A DNA stretch of 64,000 nt from Lysobacter soli (GTDB lineage Bacteria; Pseudomonadota; Gammaproteobacteria; Xanthomonadales; Xanthomonadaceae): assembly GCF_003382285.1 (NCBI RefSeq), contig NZ_QTJR01000001.1, positions 186,001-250,000 of the forward strand. The letters are read 5' to 3'. The notes below the pieces were generated by a model. The model searched no databases and had not been told where the DNA came from. It saw nothing but the letters and a program-made list of their open reading frames with translations. The translations under genes and the position numbers were made by a program. Below, in pieces: positions 31,801 to 45,383 of the stretch; position 1 is the stretch's first letter; every line of letters starts with the position of its first letter.

Positions 31801-33788
31801 TTGGCCGGGCGCGGCTGCGCGTCGCTGCCGTAACGGCCGATCTCGAATCCGAGCGTGGTGTTCGCGTCGGCACCTTCCTTGTCGTCGAACAGCGGGCGCA
31901 CGCCGACGATCGCATCGGCCGGCCACAGCACGCGCTTGAGGCTGCGATTGACGCTGCGCCCGCCGGTTTCGTACACGCTGCCGGTGACGATCGCGGCGAT
32001 GGTGCTCGTCGGCTTGGCTTCCTCGGGAAGCGCGATGTCCTGTTCGAGCTTGCCCTGTTCGTCGAGCTCGGTGTCGACGACGTCCGACGCTTCCTTCGGC
32101 AACGACAGCGTGGGATCGCCGAAGAACCAGCCCGGCAGCTGTTCCAGCGGATGCTGCTCGACCGCCACGGCCAGTTTCGCCGTGAAACGATTGCCCGACG
32201 CGGGTGCGCCGTACAGATACGCGCCATCGACCTGCAGCCGCAGCGGCTCGCCCGGCTTCAGCATGGGCTGCGCATCGAGGTCGAGCTTGAGGCGCTCGGG
32301 CAGGAACTCCTCCACGCGCAACGTCATGCCCTGCACGGCGTCCTTGCTGCCGGGATCGGTGCGGAATTCCACGCGCCAGCGGCCGGTCGCAGCATCCACC
32401 GGAATGACCTGCGCGTGACGCACGTAGCCTTGTGCATCGGGTTGCAGGCGCGTTTCCAGGAATGTCTTGCCGTCGGGCTGCACGTAACGCAGGAACACCG
32501 GCTGTGACGTCTTCCCTGCTTTCGCCGCGACCGGATTGCCGTCCTGGTCGCGCAGCAGCGCCGACAAACGCACGGTTTCGCCCGGGCGGTACAGATCGCG
32601 CCCGGACCACGCGAACACGTCGAACCACGCCTGCTCGCCGCCGCTCACCGCGAACTCGGACAGGTCCAGCGCCGGCTGGTTGAACGGCAGCATCGAGACG
32701 TCGCGACCCTTGCTCGCCACCAGCACGTACGCCGCATCGAGCTTGTACTTCAGCAGCGCGTTGCCGTTGCCGTCGGTTTCGGCCTTGAGCACCGGTTCGC
32801 CGCGCGAGTCGAGAATGCGCAACTCCACGTTCGGTACCGCCGCGCCCGACTGCAGCGACGCGGTATGCACGAACATCGTGTCCTTGTACGCGCGTACGTG
32901 AAGGCCGAGGTCGCTGATGGTAAAGAAGGCGGTCTCGTACTGATCCTGGAACTGCCCGGCGCGCTTCATCACCGCGAAGTACAGGCCGGGTTCCTGCAGT
33001 TCCTTGATGTCCTGCACCGGCAGGTACGTCAGCACGCGTTCGTTGGGTTTGCCGCCCAGGACGAAGCGGTTGACGTAGACCGGTTCGGCGAGACGATCCA
33101 GCGGCGTCTTCTCGCTGTATTCGCTAGCCAGTTCCCAGCTGCCGCGACGACCGCCGCGCTGGTATTCGGCGAAGAACTTCGGCAGTTCCTTCTCGCGCAC
33201 GCGCAGGAACTCGACGTCCACTTCCGGCACGTTGACCGAGACCACCGGCAGGCCGCGACTCTCTCGCGCCGGAAGCACGCTGCCCTGCGAGGCGAAGCCG
33301 ACCACAGGATCGAGCGGCCCCGTGTAGACCTCCTTGCGCAGCGGTTGCGCGAGGCGATCGCCCGACGCGGCGGTGAGGCCGGCCTTGATCGCGACGATGT
33401 AGTCCTTGCTCGCCTCCACGTGCGGGAAGCGCAGCACCCTGGCGTCGTCGGAGAGCACCCAGCTGCCTTTCACGACCGCGCCGTCCTTGTCGGTCACGGC
33501 GATCAGGTCGTCGAAGGACTGCGTGCCCACCAGCGGCTTGCTGAAGTCCAGCGCGATGGCGAGCTGTTCGTCGCCCTTCTGGTCCGGGTATGCGGCGACG
33601 AGCGCGAAGCCCTGCACCGTCTGCGATTTCGCCTGGATCGCCTCGCCGCTCGGCGCGGGAAGCTGGCCGTTCGCGTCGCGCTTGCAGCCGCTCAGCAGCG
33701 CGGCGGCGATGGCGAGGAATGCGAACCAACGAACCACGCGGCCATGACCCGGCCAGGCGTGAACGAATCCTTCCGATGCGCGCTTCAT
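28827..33788 (-). CDS. yfhM: Alpha-2-macroglobulin family lipoprotein with thioester motif, YfhM-like
   Basis: 1653 residues, about the size I recall for E. coli ECAM. ATG at 33786-33788 behind GGGGAGA; lipoprotein signal ends LLSGC with Cys35. A long series of MG beta domains precedes the thioester site CAEQ at Cys1175-Gln1178 (PYGCAEQTT), followed by the alpha/alpha toroid (EYPYG to LDRPEF region) and the receptor-binding-like C-terminal domain. Family model: a periplasmic protease trap that, once its bait loop is cut, links covalently to the attacker; PBP1C encoded next door then repairs peptidoglycan. The Q of CxEQ is intact, so this should be the reactive class (MagD-type proteins of the multi-gene macroglobulin operons lack it). 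Confidence 0.94.
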   Translation of the reverse strand: MKRASEGFVHAWPGHGRVVRWFAFLAIAAALLSGCKRDANGQLPAPSGEAIQAKSQTVQGFALVAAYPDQKGDEQLAIALDFSKPLVGTQSFDDLIAVTDKDGAVVKGSWVLSDDARVLRFPHVEASKDYIVAIKAGLTAASGDRLAQPLRKEVYTGPLDPVVGFASQGSVLPARESRGLPVVSVNVPEVDVEFLRVREKELPKFFAEYQRGGRRGSWELASEYSEKTPLDRLAEPVYVNRFVLGGKPNERVLTYLPVQDIKELQEPGLYFAVMKRAGQFQDQYETAFFTISDLGLHVRAYKDTMFVHTASLQSGAAVPNVELRILDSRGEPVLKAETDGNGNALLKYKLDAAYVLVASKGRDVSMLPFNQPALDLSEFAVSGGEQAWFDVFAWSGRDLYRPGETVRLSALLRDQDGNPVAAKAGKTSQPVFLRYVQPDGKTFLETRLQPDAQGYVRHAQVIPVDAATGRWRVEFRTDPGSKDAVQGMTLRVEEFLPERLKLDLDAQPMLKPGEPLRLQVDGAYLYGAPASGNRFTAKLAVAVEQHPLEQLPGWFFGDPTLSLPKEASDVVDTELDEQGKLEQDIALPEEAKPTSTIAAIVTGSVYETGGRSVNRSLKRVLWPADAIVGVRPLFDDKEGADANTTLGFEIGRYGSDAQPRPANALRVTLVREHRDYHWNHRDDGWDYDFTRRYEDIETKTVDVGGGSARVDVPVEWGDYRLDVFDPATKLTTRYPFTAGWSWNDENRGLDARPDKVKLALDKTSYRAGETLKVTLTPPHAGKGLLMVETDRMLYVQDIDAKAGSTFEIPVTKDWERHDVYVTALVFRGGSAPSKITPARAVGVAFVPMDRRDRKVAVGLSVPKQMQPERDLPVTVSAPQLAGQDAFVTVSAVDVGILNITRFPVPDAAAHFFAQRRLGVDAYDVYGRVIESFEGSMAKIRFGGDMALAALPQARRPTAKVQTVDLFAGPVKLDAKGNARVRLPVPDFNGTLRVSALVYSASKYGSRAAEIIVRAPVLAEASLPRVLAPGDKSNVTLDVQNFTGRAGTFKVQVTGEGPIAIADGTRTAQLASEAKTTYTFPLQARPGMTVAQVRVRVDGNGVKVDRRYDLPVRPAWPSVVRARTKVLDSLGQIALDQALAEGLMPESVNARLTVGALPPIPFATALQGALEYPYGCAEQTTSKGFAALELDDATAKMLGTTGLDAAKRRARMEGAFGRLAAMQIGSGHFSMWGDGDYVNPLITPYVVEFLLDARDAGFAVPDAMLQKALKVLNEDLLSGGAPFFGYDRREHLKFAYQAYAGYALARVNRAPLGTLRALYDNERKNSLTGLPLVHLGIALSLQGDKTRGAKAIAEGFARDAADRPDYLGDYGSRLRDDALMIALVHEHKLDRPEFDARSVALGKELDARRNDGWLWLSTQEQVAIARLGKALMADQGKQVSGEWKVGDATSAAGRARLVGKLFDAAAIARGVSFTPEGEPPLYASFEVAGVPRSAPAPDKSVIDIDRKYYSTDGQPWTGGTLAEGEALIVQVNVRASRPMPDALLTDLLPAGLEIENFNLGDGKQWAGVVIDGIELSDRDDAAEVRHEEFRDDRYVAALKLDVGDTARVFYLVRAVTPGTYTVPPSLVEDMYRPDLRGVGKVAPSVITVTQPGGK

Positions 33789-33934
33789 GCAGTCTCCCCG
33801 GTTGTGCGCCGAGTATAGATTTCGGCCACGAAAACTTCGCGGCCGAACGTCGTGCCGAACGGGTCGATGCGCCTGTCGGGGTTGTCACACGGCGTGTGCG
33901 ATCATCGGCCGCATCGTCCCACCCGACCTGACGC

Positions 33935-34930
33935 ATGCCGCGCGACGTACCGCGTCCTGTCATCACCGAACCCGACCTGCCGGCCAGACCGGCTGCCGCG
34001 TCGGAGCGCGACGTCCGGACCCGCAACCCGGTGCTGGTGATCCGTCACGGCGCGTTCGGCGACCTGCTCCAGGCGGACGGCGCGCTGCGCGACCTGCGCG
34101 AACACCATCGCGACCGCCGCATCGTCCTGCTCGCCTCGTCGCCGTACACGCGGCTGATGTCGCGCTGCCCGCACGTGGACGAGGTGATCGCCGATCCGCG
34201 CGCGCCGCTGCTCCAGCTCGGGCGCAACCTTGCCTTGCTGCGGACCCTGCGCGAGCGCGGCTTCGACCGCGTCTACGACCTCCAGGGCAGCGACCGCACC
34301 GCGCTGTACCGGCGCCTCATGCCCGAGCCCTCGCACTGGCTGCGCAAGCAGAATCCGTCCGACAGCGGCACTCCGGACAGGCTGGCCTATGCGTGGATGC
34401 TGGCGCAGGCGGGCATCCGGGTCCGCCACGCGGACGCGCCCGATCCGGGCTGGATGGCCGACGATGCGAGCGGGCTCCTCGCCGCCGCCGGCGTTCCTTC
34501 GAACTACATCGTGCTGATCCCCGGCAGCGCCGCCCGGCACGTGCACAAGCGCTGGCCTGGGCACACCGAACTCGCCCGGCGCCTGGCCGAACTCGGACAC
34601 GCGGTGGTGGTCGTGCCGGGGCCGGACGAACTGGAACTGGCCCGCAGCCTCCCGGCCACCGTGCTCACCGCGCCGGAGGGATTCCTCGACTGGTTCGCCC
34701 TTGCCGGCGTGCTGCGGCGCGCGTCATTCGTCGTGGGCAACGACACCGGGCCGACGCACCTGGCCGCGGCGCTCGGCGTACCGGGACTCGCCCTGTTCGG
34801 GTCGCACACATCAGTCGAACGCACTGGCATCCGCATGCGCGCCTTCGATGCGATGCAGGTGCCGGACCTGGCGCAGCTGCCGGTCGACGTGGTGCTGGCG
34901 GAAGTGATGCGGCGCCTGCCGCGGCGCTGA
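33935..34930 (+). CDS. Glycosyltransferase family 9 (heptosyltransferase-like)
   Basis: 331 residues, ADP-heptose:LPS heptosyltransferase superfamily. VLVIRHGAFGDLLQA is the family N-terminus, IPGSAARHVHKRWPG and FVVGNDTGPTHLAAALGVPGLALFG are the donor-binding motifs. The N-terminal ~30 residues before VLVI are Pro/Arg-rich and unlikely to be structural; an internal GTG (VRTRNP) is a possible true start, and I see no good ribosome binding site for the ATG at 33935. Probably transfers a heptose or similar sugar to LPS core. Divergent from the macroglobulin gene. Confidence 0.87.
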   Translation: MPRDVPRPVITEPDLPARPAAASERDVRTRNPVLVIRHGAFGDLLQADGALRDLREHHRDRRIVLLASSPYTRLMSRCPHVDEVIADPRAPLLQLGRNLALLRTLRERGFDRVYDLQGSDRTALYRRLMPEPSHWLRKQNPSDSGTPDRLAYAWMLAQAGIRVRHADAPDPGWMADDASGLLAAAGVPSNYIVLIPGSAARHVHKRWPGHTELARRLAELGHAVVVVPGPDELELARSLPATVLTAPEGFLDWFALAGVLRRASFVVGNDTGPTHLAAALGVPGLALFGSHTSVERTGIRMRAFDAMQVPDLAQLPVDVVLAEVMRRLPRR

Positions 34931-34990
34931 CGCTTTACCGCGTTCGCCACGGCGGTCACGATGGGTGCGTCCCCGCGCGTCCGACCCGCC

Positions 34991-35785
34991 ATGAAGCTGA
35001 GCGACCTGTACCTGTATCCCGTCAAATCCTGCGCGCCGCTGGCGCTGGACGAGGCGCACGTCGAAGCACGCGGACTGGCCGGCGACCGCCGCTGGATGAT
35101 CGTCGACGGCGACGGCCGCTTCATCACCGGCCGCCAGTTCCCCGAACTCACGCTCGTCCGCGCGCGACCCGGCGATGACGGCCTGACACTCGACGCACCG
35201 GGATTGCCGACGTTGGACGTCGCGATTCCGGTGCCGTCGGAGCATTCGGTCGTCGAGATCTGGAAGAAGCCGGTCGCCGCCACGTTCGCGTCGTCCGAAG
35301 CGGGCGAATGGTTCAGCCGGTACCTCGGCACGACCGTGCGACTGGTCTACATGGACGACACGGTGCAACGGCAGGTCGACCCGGCGTTCGCGCGCGAAGG
35401 CGACATCGTCGGCTACGCGGACAGTTTTCCGATCATGCTGCTGGGCCGCGGCTCGCTGGATCGGCTCAACTCGCAGCTCGACGTGCCGGTCTCGATGACG
35501 CGCTTCCGTCCGAATTTCGTCGTCGACGTGGAGGCGCCGCACGCCGAGGACGCGTGGACGCGCATCGCCATCGGCGAGATGGAGTTCGACGTCGCGAAGG
35601 ACTGCACGCGCTGCAACTTCGTCAACATCGATCCGGCGACCGGGCGTCGGTCGCACGACGGCCAGCCGTTGAAGACGCTGACGGGCTATCGGCGTTTCGA
35701 TGCCGGCGTGACGTTCGGGCGCCACCTGATTCCGCGCTCGGCGGGCGTGGTGCGTCGCGGGGATGAGGTGCGGGTGCTGGGTTGA
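34991..35785 (+). CDS. MOSC domain-containing protein
   Basis: 264 residues with an N-terminal MOSC beta barrel (LYLYPVKSCAPL, GDRRWMIVD) and a C-terminal MOSC sulfur-carrier domain whose conserved cysteines appear in KDCTRCNFVNIDP. Related to YcbX/mARC molybdenum-cofactor reductases of N-hydroxylated compounds, but no ferredoxin domain is attached. I start at ATG 34991; an upstream start at 34961 adds ten basic residues. Convergent with gyrA across a strong terminator. Confidence 0.88.
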   Translation: MKLSDLYLYPVKSCAPLALDEAHVEARGLAGDRRWMIVDGDGRFITGRQFPELTLVRARPGDDGLTLDAPGLPTLDVAIPVPSEHSVVEIWKKPVAATFASSEAGEWFSRYLGTTVRLVYMDDTVQRQVDPAFAREGDIVGYADSFPIMLLGRGSLDRLNSQLDVPVSMTRFRPNFVVDVEAPHAEDAWTRIAIGEMEFDVAKDCTRCNFVNIDPATGRRSHDGQPLKTLTGYRRFDAGVTFGRHLIPRSAGVVRRGDEVRVLG

Positions 35786-35840
35786 TCGACGGGCTCGCGA
35801 CGCGGTTGAGTGGCGGCTTCCCCCTCACGCGTCCATAAAC

Positions 35841-35868
35841 GAAAACGCCGCCCGAAGGCGGCGTTTTC
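35841..35868. terminator. Bidirectional terminator between the MOSC gene and gyrA
   Basis: GAAAACGCCGCC (35841-35852), CGAA loop, GGCGGCGTTTTC (35857-35868): a perfect 12-bp stem with A-tract and T-tract flanks, ideal for two convergent genes. Confidence 0.92.
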
Positions 35869-35890
35869 GTTGACACGATAGTCGGATCGA

Positions 35891-38578
<2,688 letters not shown>

Positions 38579-38928
38579 CGGGTTTCCGTGTCTGTTTGTT
38601 TGCGCGCGCCCGAACCGGAGGTTCCATCAGCGCGATGTTTCAGCCGCAAAACACCCCTTGCGGGCTGGCGTTCCAGTCCGCAGCGGGCGGTGTCGGATCG
38701 ACAGGAAATGATAGCACGAAACGGGGTTTCGAGACACCCGAATCCCGGCCAGAAACAATGACTTGCGAGGGAATCCGGCGGGTTTTCCGCGATATTTGCG
38801 CGGGATCGTTCAGCACAGGCGTGCAGGCACGGCGCGACGGCCGCACCGAATCCTCGACCGGCCGTGCGGAGGGTGTCGCGGTGACCGCTCCTTGCGGCTC
38901 CTTCCCGGCGGGAGCGGAGCCGGCAATG
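38579..38928. other. Intergenic region upstream of gyrA
   Basis: 350 bp with no convincing gene. It holds the mtnA terminator hairpin (separate entry) and, for gyrA on the minus strand, a TATCAT -10-like box complementary to 38708-38713, about 130 bp upstream of the start; the -35 is poor. Nothing else recognised. Confidence 0.5.
38895..38922 (-). terminator. Hairpin downstream of mtnA
   Basis: CGGCTCC (38895-38901) and GGAGCCG (38916-38922) enclose an inner TCCCG/CGGGA pairing; it begins 6 bp after the mtnA stop. GC-rich stem without T-run. Confidence 0.55.
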
Positions 38929-39987
38929 TCAGCCGAATGCCGCCTTCATCGCCGCCTCGTCCGGCCGCTCGATCACGCCGCGCTCGGTCACGATGGCGTC
39001 GATCAGTTCGTGCGGCGTGACGTCGAACACGGGGTTCCAGGCGCCGATCTCGTCGGCCGCCGTGCGCACGCCACCGACGGCGAACAGCTCGCCGGGGTCG
39101 CGTTCCTCGATGTGGATCGCATCGCCGGACGGGGTTTCCATGTCGACCGTGGACGACGGCGCGACCACCATGAACTTCAGGCCGTGGTGGCGTGCGGCGA
39201 TCGCGAGCTGGTAGGTGCCGATCTTGTTGGCGGTGTCGCCGTTGGCGCAGATGCGGTCGGCACCGACGACCACCCATTGCACGTCGCCGGAGCGCATCAG
39301 GTGCGAGGCGGCGGAGTCGGCGATCAGCGTCGGCGAGATGCCGTCCTGCTGCAGTTCCCACACGGTCAGGCGCGCGCCCTGCAGCCACGGGCGGGTTTCG
39401 CCGGCAAACACCTTGTCGATGCGGCCTTCGGCCACGCCGGCGCGAATCACGCCAAGCGCGGTGCCGAAGCCGGCGGTCGCGAGCGAGCCGGTGTTGCAGT
39501 GGGTCAGCACGCCGCTGCCCGGCGGAATCAGCGCGGCACCGAGCGCGCCCATGCGGCGGTTGGCCGCGAGGTCTTCGTCGGCGATGGCCTGCGCTTCGCG
39601 TTCGAGCACCTCACGCCAGTCCGCGCCGGCGGCGGCGAGTGCGCGGCGCATGCGCGCCAGGGCCCAGGCCAGGTTCACCGCGGTCGGACGCGCGGCATTG
39701 AGGCGCTGAAGCGCCGGTTCGAGTCGGGCAGCGGCATCGCGGCCGTCATTGGCCTCGACCGTGCGCGATGCGAGCACCACGCCCCAGGCCGCGGCGATGC
39801 CGATGGCCGGCGCGCCACGGACGGTGAGCGCATGGATCGCCTCGGCGACGGCATCGCTGTCGGCGCAGGTGACGTACTCGACCACGAACGGCAGCTTGCG
39901 CTGGTCCAGCAGTTCCAGGGCCTGCCCGGTCCAGCGGATCGGACGGATGCGGTCGTAGCGGTCGAAATCGATGGCGTTGGTATTCAT
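38929..39987 (-). CDS. mtnA: Methylthioribose-1-phosphate isomerase
   Basis: 352-residue enzyme of the methionine salvage pathway, converting 5-methylthioribose 1-phosphate to methylthioribulose 1-phosphate. Catalytic Cys164 in [11 protein letters not shown] and Asp244 in [11 protein letters not shown] are present; [12 protein letters not shown] is the N-terminal phosphate-binding block. This distinguishes it from eIF2B-alpha/R15P isomerase relatives. No other mtn genes are nearby. ATG at 39985-39987. Confidence 0.95.
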   Translation of the reverse strand: MNTNAIDFDRYDRIRPIRWTGQALELLDQRKLPFVVEYVTCADSDAVAEAIHALTVRGAPAIGIAAAWGVVLASRTVEANDGRDAAARLEPALQRLNAARPTAVNLAWALARMRRALAAAGADWREVLEREAQAIADEDLAANRRMGALGAALIPPGSGVLTHCNTGSLATAGFGTALGVIRAGVAEGRIDKVFAGETRPWLQGARLTVWELQQDGISPTLIADSAASHLMRSGDVQWVVVGADRICANGDTANKIGTYQLAIAARHHGLKFMVVAPSSTVDMETPSGDAIHIEERDPGELFAVGGVRTAADEIGAWNPVFDVTPHELIDAIVTERGVIERPDEAAMKAAFG

Positions 39988-40019
39988 GCGGCCAGTTTAC
40001 AGGCCGCAGGTTTCAGGTC

Positions 40020-40047
40020 GGGAAACGGGCCCTCGCGCCCGCTTCCC
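40020..40047 (-). terminator. Terminator of the first DUF3011 gene
   Basis: GGGAAACGGGC (40020-40030), 6-nt loop, GCCCGCTTCCC (40037-40047), 10 of 11 pairs, 20 bp after the stop on the minus strand. A second small stem (GCGGCC/GGCCGC) lies between it and mtnA. Confidence 0.65.
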
Positions 40048-40067
40048 GCACCCGTCATGCTGCGGGC

Positions 40068-40841
40068 TTACCGCACCTGGAAGTCGGCGCGGCAGCCGTT
40101 GCTCACCCAGATGCCGTCGCGATCCCACCCCCAGCTGCGGCCTTCAATGCACGCCGCCTTCGACTTCTGCTGCACCATCCGCGCGTCGCGACGGATGGTG
40201 ACGTTGCAGCGGCGCTGGCGGTTGTCGTCGGAACCGCAGTAGAGCGTCTGCGCGGGGCCGCCGCCGTTCCAGCCGCCACCGCCGTGACCGCCTCCGTTAC
40301 CGCCATTCCAGCCGCCGCCGTGCCCGCCACCGTAGCCGGTGGCGAACTCGGCGCGGCAGCCGTTGTTCACCCACACGAAGCCGCGACCGACGCCCCAGCT
40401 GCGGCCTTCGACGCAGGCCGACTTGGAGTACTGACGAACCAGTCGCGCGTCGCGACCGTCGATGGCGCACTGCTGGTATCGGTTGTCGTTGGAATCGCAG
40501 CGCACGGTGCGGCCGTCGCCACCACCGCCGCCACCGCCCCAACCTCCACCGCCGAGTGCGAACTCGGCGCGGCATCCGTTGTTGACCCAGATGCCGGTCC
40601 GGTCGTAGCCCCAGCTGCGGCCTTCGACGCAGGACGATTTCGATACCTGCCGCAGCAGCCGCACGCCGCCGCGCGTATCGGCGGCGCAGCGCTGCAACCG
40701 GTTGTCGTTGGAGTCGCAGCGAACGGCCCGGTCGGAACCGTAACGCTGCGCGTCGACCTGCGCGTGCGCGGCCTGCGCCGACAGCACGCCGGCGGCGATC
40801 ACGGAGAAGAACCCAAGTACCTTGAGCGAATGCGCGAACAT
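40068..40841 (-). CDS. Secreted protein with three DUF3011 repeats and Gly-rich linkers
   Basis: 257 residues, signal peptide MFAHSLKVLGFFSVIAAGVLSAQAAHA, AAGGGGG ribosome binding site. Three ~57-residue DUF3011 units (about 39-95, 110-166, 198-256), each with the pattern C-(D/S)-DNR-x-x-x-C ... S-K-x-x-C-x-E-G-R-S-WG ... (I/V)WV-x-NGCRA-(E/D)F. Four cysteines per unit suggest two disulphides. Units are joined by Gly/Trp/Asn-rich spacers that differ in length. DUF3011 has no settled function; repeats of this sort suggest binding to a polymer or partner outside the inner membrane. A paralogue lies immediately upstream. Confidence 0.85.
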   Translation of the reverse strand: MFAHSLKVLGFFSVIAAGVLSAQAAHAQVDAQRYGSDRAVRCDSNDNRLQRCAADTRGGVRLLRQVSKSSCVEGRSWGYDRTGIWVNNGCRAEFALGGGGWGGGGGGGDGRTVRCDSNDNRYQQCAIDGRDARLVRQYSKSACVEGRSWGVGRGFVWVNNGCRAEFATGYGGGHGGGWNGGNGGGHGGGGWNGGGPAQTLYCGSDDNRQRRCNVTIRRDARMVQQKSKAACIEGRSWGWDRDGIWVSNGCRADFQVR

Positions 40842-40931
40842 CGAAGCCCCCTTCGTGCGATGCGATTTTTTCTCAGACTAACCAGCGAGGCTTAACGGGG
40901 ACCGCACCGGAACGGTTCCGCCCGCGGTTAT

Positions 40932-41657
40932 TCAGCCGTTGGAAGGTTGCGGCTTCTGGTGGATCTCGAACTCGGCGCGGCAGCCGTCCTCGACCCAGAT
41001 GCCGTTGTCGTCCACGCCCCAGCTGCGGCCTTCGATGCAGGCGGCGCGGGAGAGCTGGCGGAACACGCGCACGCCGCCCTTGGTATCGATTGGGCAATGG
41101 CGCGGGCGCTTCTCGACCGAATCGCAGCGCACGATCTCGCGCGGCGCTTCGTTGGCGACGTCGACCATCATGCGGAACTCGGCCCGGCAACCGCCCGACA
41201 CCCACACGCCACGCGCATCGGCGCCCCAGTTCTGGCCGCGCATGCAGGGATTCTTCGAAAGCTGGCGCACCAGTTCGACGCCGGCCCGCGTTTCAGCCGG
41301 ACAATGCGTCCAGCGGTTGCCCTTGGATTCGCAGCGCATCACGCGCGAACCGCTGCCGCTGCCGACGGTGCCGCCGTAGCCGAGCACGAAATCGGCGCGG
41401 CAACCGTCCTTCACCCAGACGCCCGCCGCGCTCACGCCCCAGGTCTTGTTCTCGTCGCAATCGGTGCGCGACAGCGTACGCAGCAGGCGGACGCCACCGC
41501 GGACGTCGGCCGGGCAGATGTTGTCCTCGCCGTCCTTGGATTCGCAGCGCAGGATGCGGTCGCCGTAGAAGCGGCCGCCCTCTTCCTGTGCGAACGCCTC
41601 AGGCGCGACCACCACACATGCCGCAAGCAACGTCGAGACCGCCAAGCTGCGCATCAT
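40932..41657 (-). CDS. Second secreted DUF3011-repeat protein
   Basis: 241 residues if started at the ATG 41655-41657 (MMRSLAVSTLLAACVVVAPEAFA signal peptide, AGGGG upstream); the longer frame adds eight residues. Three DUF3011 units (RILRCESKDG..., VMRCESKGNRW..., IVRCDSVEKRPRHC...), each ending GCRA[DE]F, with four cysteines. Linkers are short and charged or Ser/Gly, unlike the long Gly linkers of the downstream paralogue. The pair is tandem and separated by 90 bp; both are minus strand and may be co-expressed. Confidence 0.85.
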   Translation of the reverse strand: MMRSLAVSTLLAACVVVAPEAFAQEEGGRFYGDRILRCESKDGEDNICPADVRGGVRLLRTLSRTDCDENKTWGVSAAGVWVKDGCRADFVLGYGGTVGSGSGSRVMRCESKGNRWTHCPAETRAGVELVRQLSKNPCMRGQNWGADARGVWVSGGCRAEFRMMVDVANEAPREIVRCDSVEKRPRHCPIDTKGGVRVFRQLSRAACIEGRSWGVDDNGIWVEDGCRAEFEIHQKPQPSNG

Positions 41658-41740
41658 GCACCCCTGTCTTCCAGACGCCACTGTATCGGGTCCGTGCGTA
41701 AACGGGCATCAAGGACGGGGACGATCCCGGAAGTGCGACC

Positions 41741-42712
41741 TCAGGCACGCGCGAAGTCGAAGGCCAGCACATCGGCGATGCGGCCGGTGCCGAGCATCGC
41801 CATCATCAGGCGGTCCATGCCCAGCGCGACGCCGGCGCACGCGGGGAACCCCGCGGACAGCGCCTCCAGCAGGCGTTCGTCGCGCGGCGGTGCGATGTCG
41901 CCGCGGCCGCGGCGTACCTCCCGGTCCCGATCGAAGCGCGCGCCCTGCTCGGCCGCGTCGGCCAGTTCGTGGTAGCCGTTGGCAAGCTCGAGCGGCCCGA
42001 GGTACAGCTCGAACCGTTCGGCGACCGGTACTTCGCCCGGCCGGATGCGGGCCAGCGCGCACTGCGAGGCCGGGTAGTCGTACACGGCCAGCAGTTCGTC
42101 CGGATCGAACGACGGCTGCAGCCGGTGCGTCATCAGCAGGTCGAGCCAGTCGTCGCGCGTCAGGCCCGTCGGGTCGATGACGACCTCGCCCAGCGCCGCG
42201 CGCAGTTGTTCGTCGTCAGCCGTCTCAACGTCGATGCCGAGCCGCTCGCGATACAGCTGGTGGTACGCGATGCGCGAGAGCGTCGCCGTCCGGCCGACCA
42301 GCGCCAGGGCGGCCTGCACCAACGCGGCGGTTTCGTCGACCAGACGCGTGTGGTCCCAGCCGAGCCGGTACCACTCCAGCATCGTGAATTCCGGGTTGTG
42401 GCGACCGCCCGCTTCGCCATCGCGGAACACGCGCCCGAGTTCGTAGCAATCGCCGAAGCCCGCCGCGAGCAGCCGCTTCAACGGATACTCCGGCGACGTG
42501 CGCAGCCAGCGCGTGCGCGGCGCGCCGTCGGTGCGGCCGCTGAATTCCAGGTGGAACGACGCGATGTTCGGGTCCGTGTTGCCGGCCACCGACATCACCG
42601 GCGTTTCCACTTCCATCACGCCGCGTTCGGCGAAGAAAGCACGCACGGTCGCGTTGAGCCGCGCGCGCAGTCGCAGTGCGTCGAACGATGCCGAAGGTTG
42701 CCAGTCGCTCAC
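41741..42712 (-). CDS. epmA: Elongation factor P lysine(34) lysyltransferase
   Basis: 323 residues, a lysyl-tRNA-synthetase catalytic core without the anticodon domain (PoxA/GenX). It adds beta-lysine to EF-P for translation through proline runs. I start at the GTG at 42710-42712: GGAGG lies exactly 8 nt upstream inside the end of ligA, and the protein then begins SDWQPSASFDALRLRARL like E. coli EpmA (325 residues). The ATG at 42725-42727 is the alternative. Class II motifs: GVMEVETPVMS, FRDGEAGGRHNPEFTMLEWYR, ELANGYHELAD, and GMDRLMM. It follows ligA after 4 bp, so translation is probably coupled. Confidence 0.93.
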   Translation of the reverse strand: MSDWQPSASFDALRLRARLNATVRAFFAERGVMEVETPVMSVAGNTDPNIASFHLEFSGRTDGAPRTRWLRTSPEYPLKRLLAAGFGDCYELGRVFRDGEAGGRHNPEFTMLEWYRLGWDHTRLVDETAALVQAALALVGRTATLSRIAYHQLYRERLGIDVETADDEQLRAALGEVVIDPTGLTRDDWLDLLMTHRLQPSFDPDELLAVYDYPASQCALARIRPGEVPVAERFELYLGPLELANGYHELADAAEQGARFDRDREVRRGRGDIAPPRDERLLEALSAGFPACAGVALGMDRLMMAMLGTGRIADVLAFDFARA

Positions 42713-42716
42713 GCGC

Positions 42717-45350
<2,634 letters not shown>

Positions 45351-45383
45351 TCATCGCGTTGAACGCAATGAGGAGGCTCGCAA

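Noticed and set aside
29034-32507. 1157-codon ORF opposite the alpha-2-macroglobulin gene
   Set aside because: Arg/His/Ala-rich shadow frame with no signal or motif; the minus-strand gene is a full family member.
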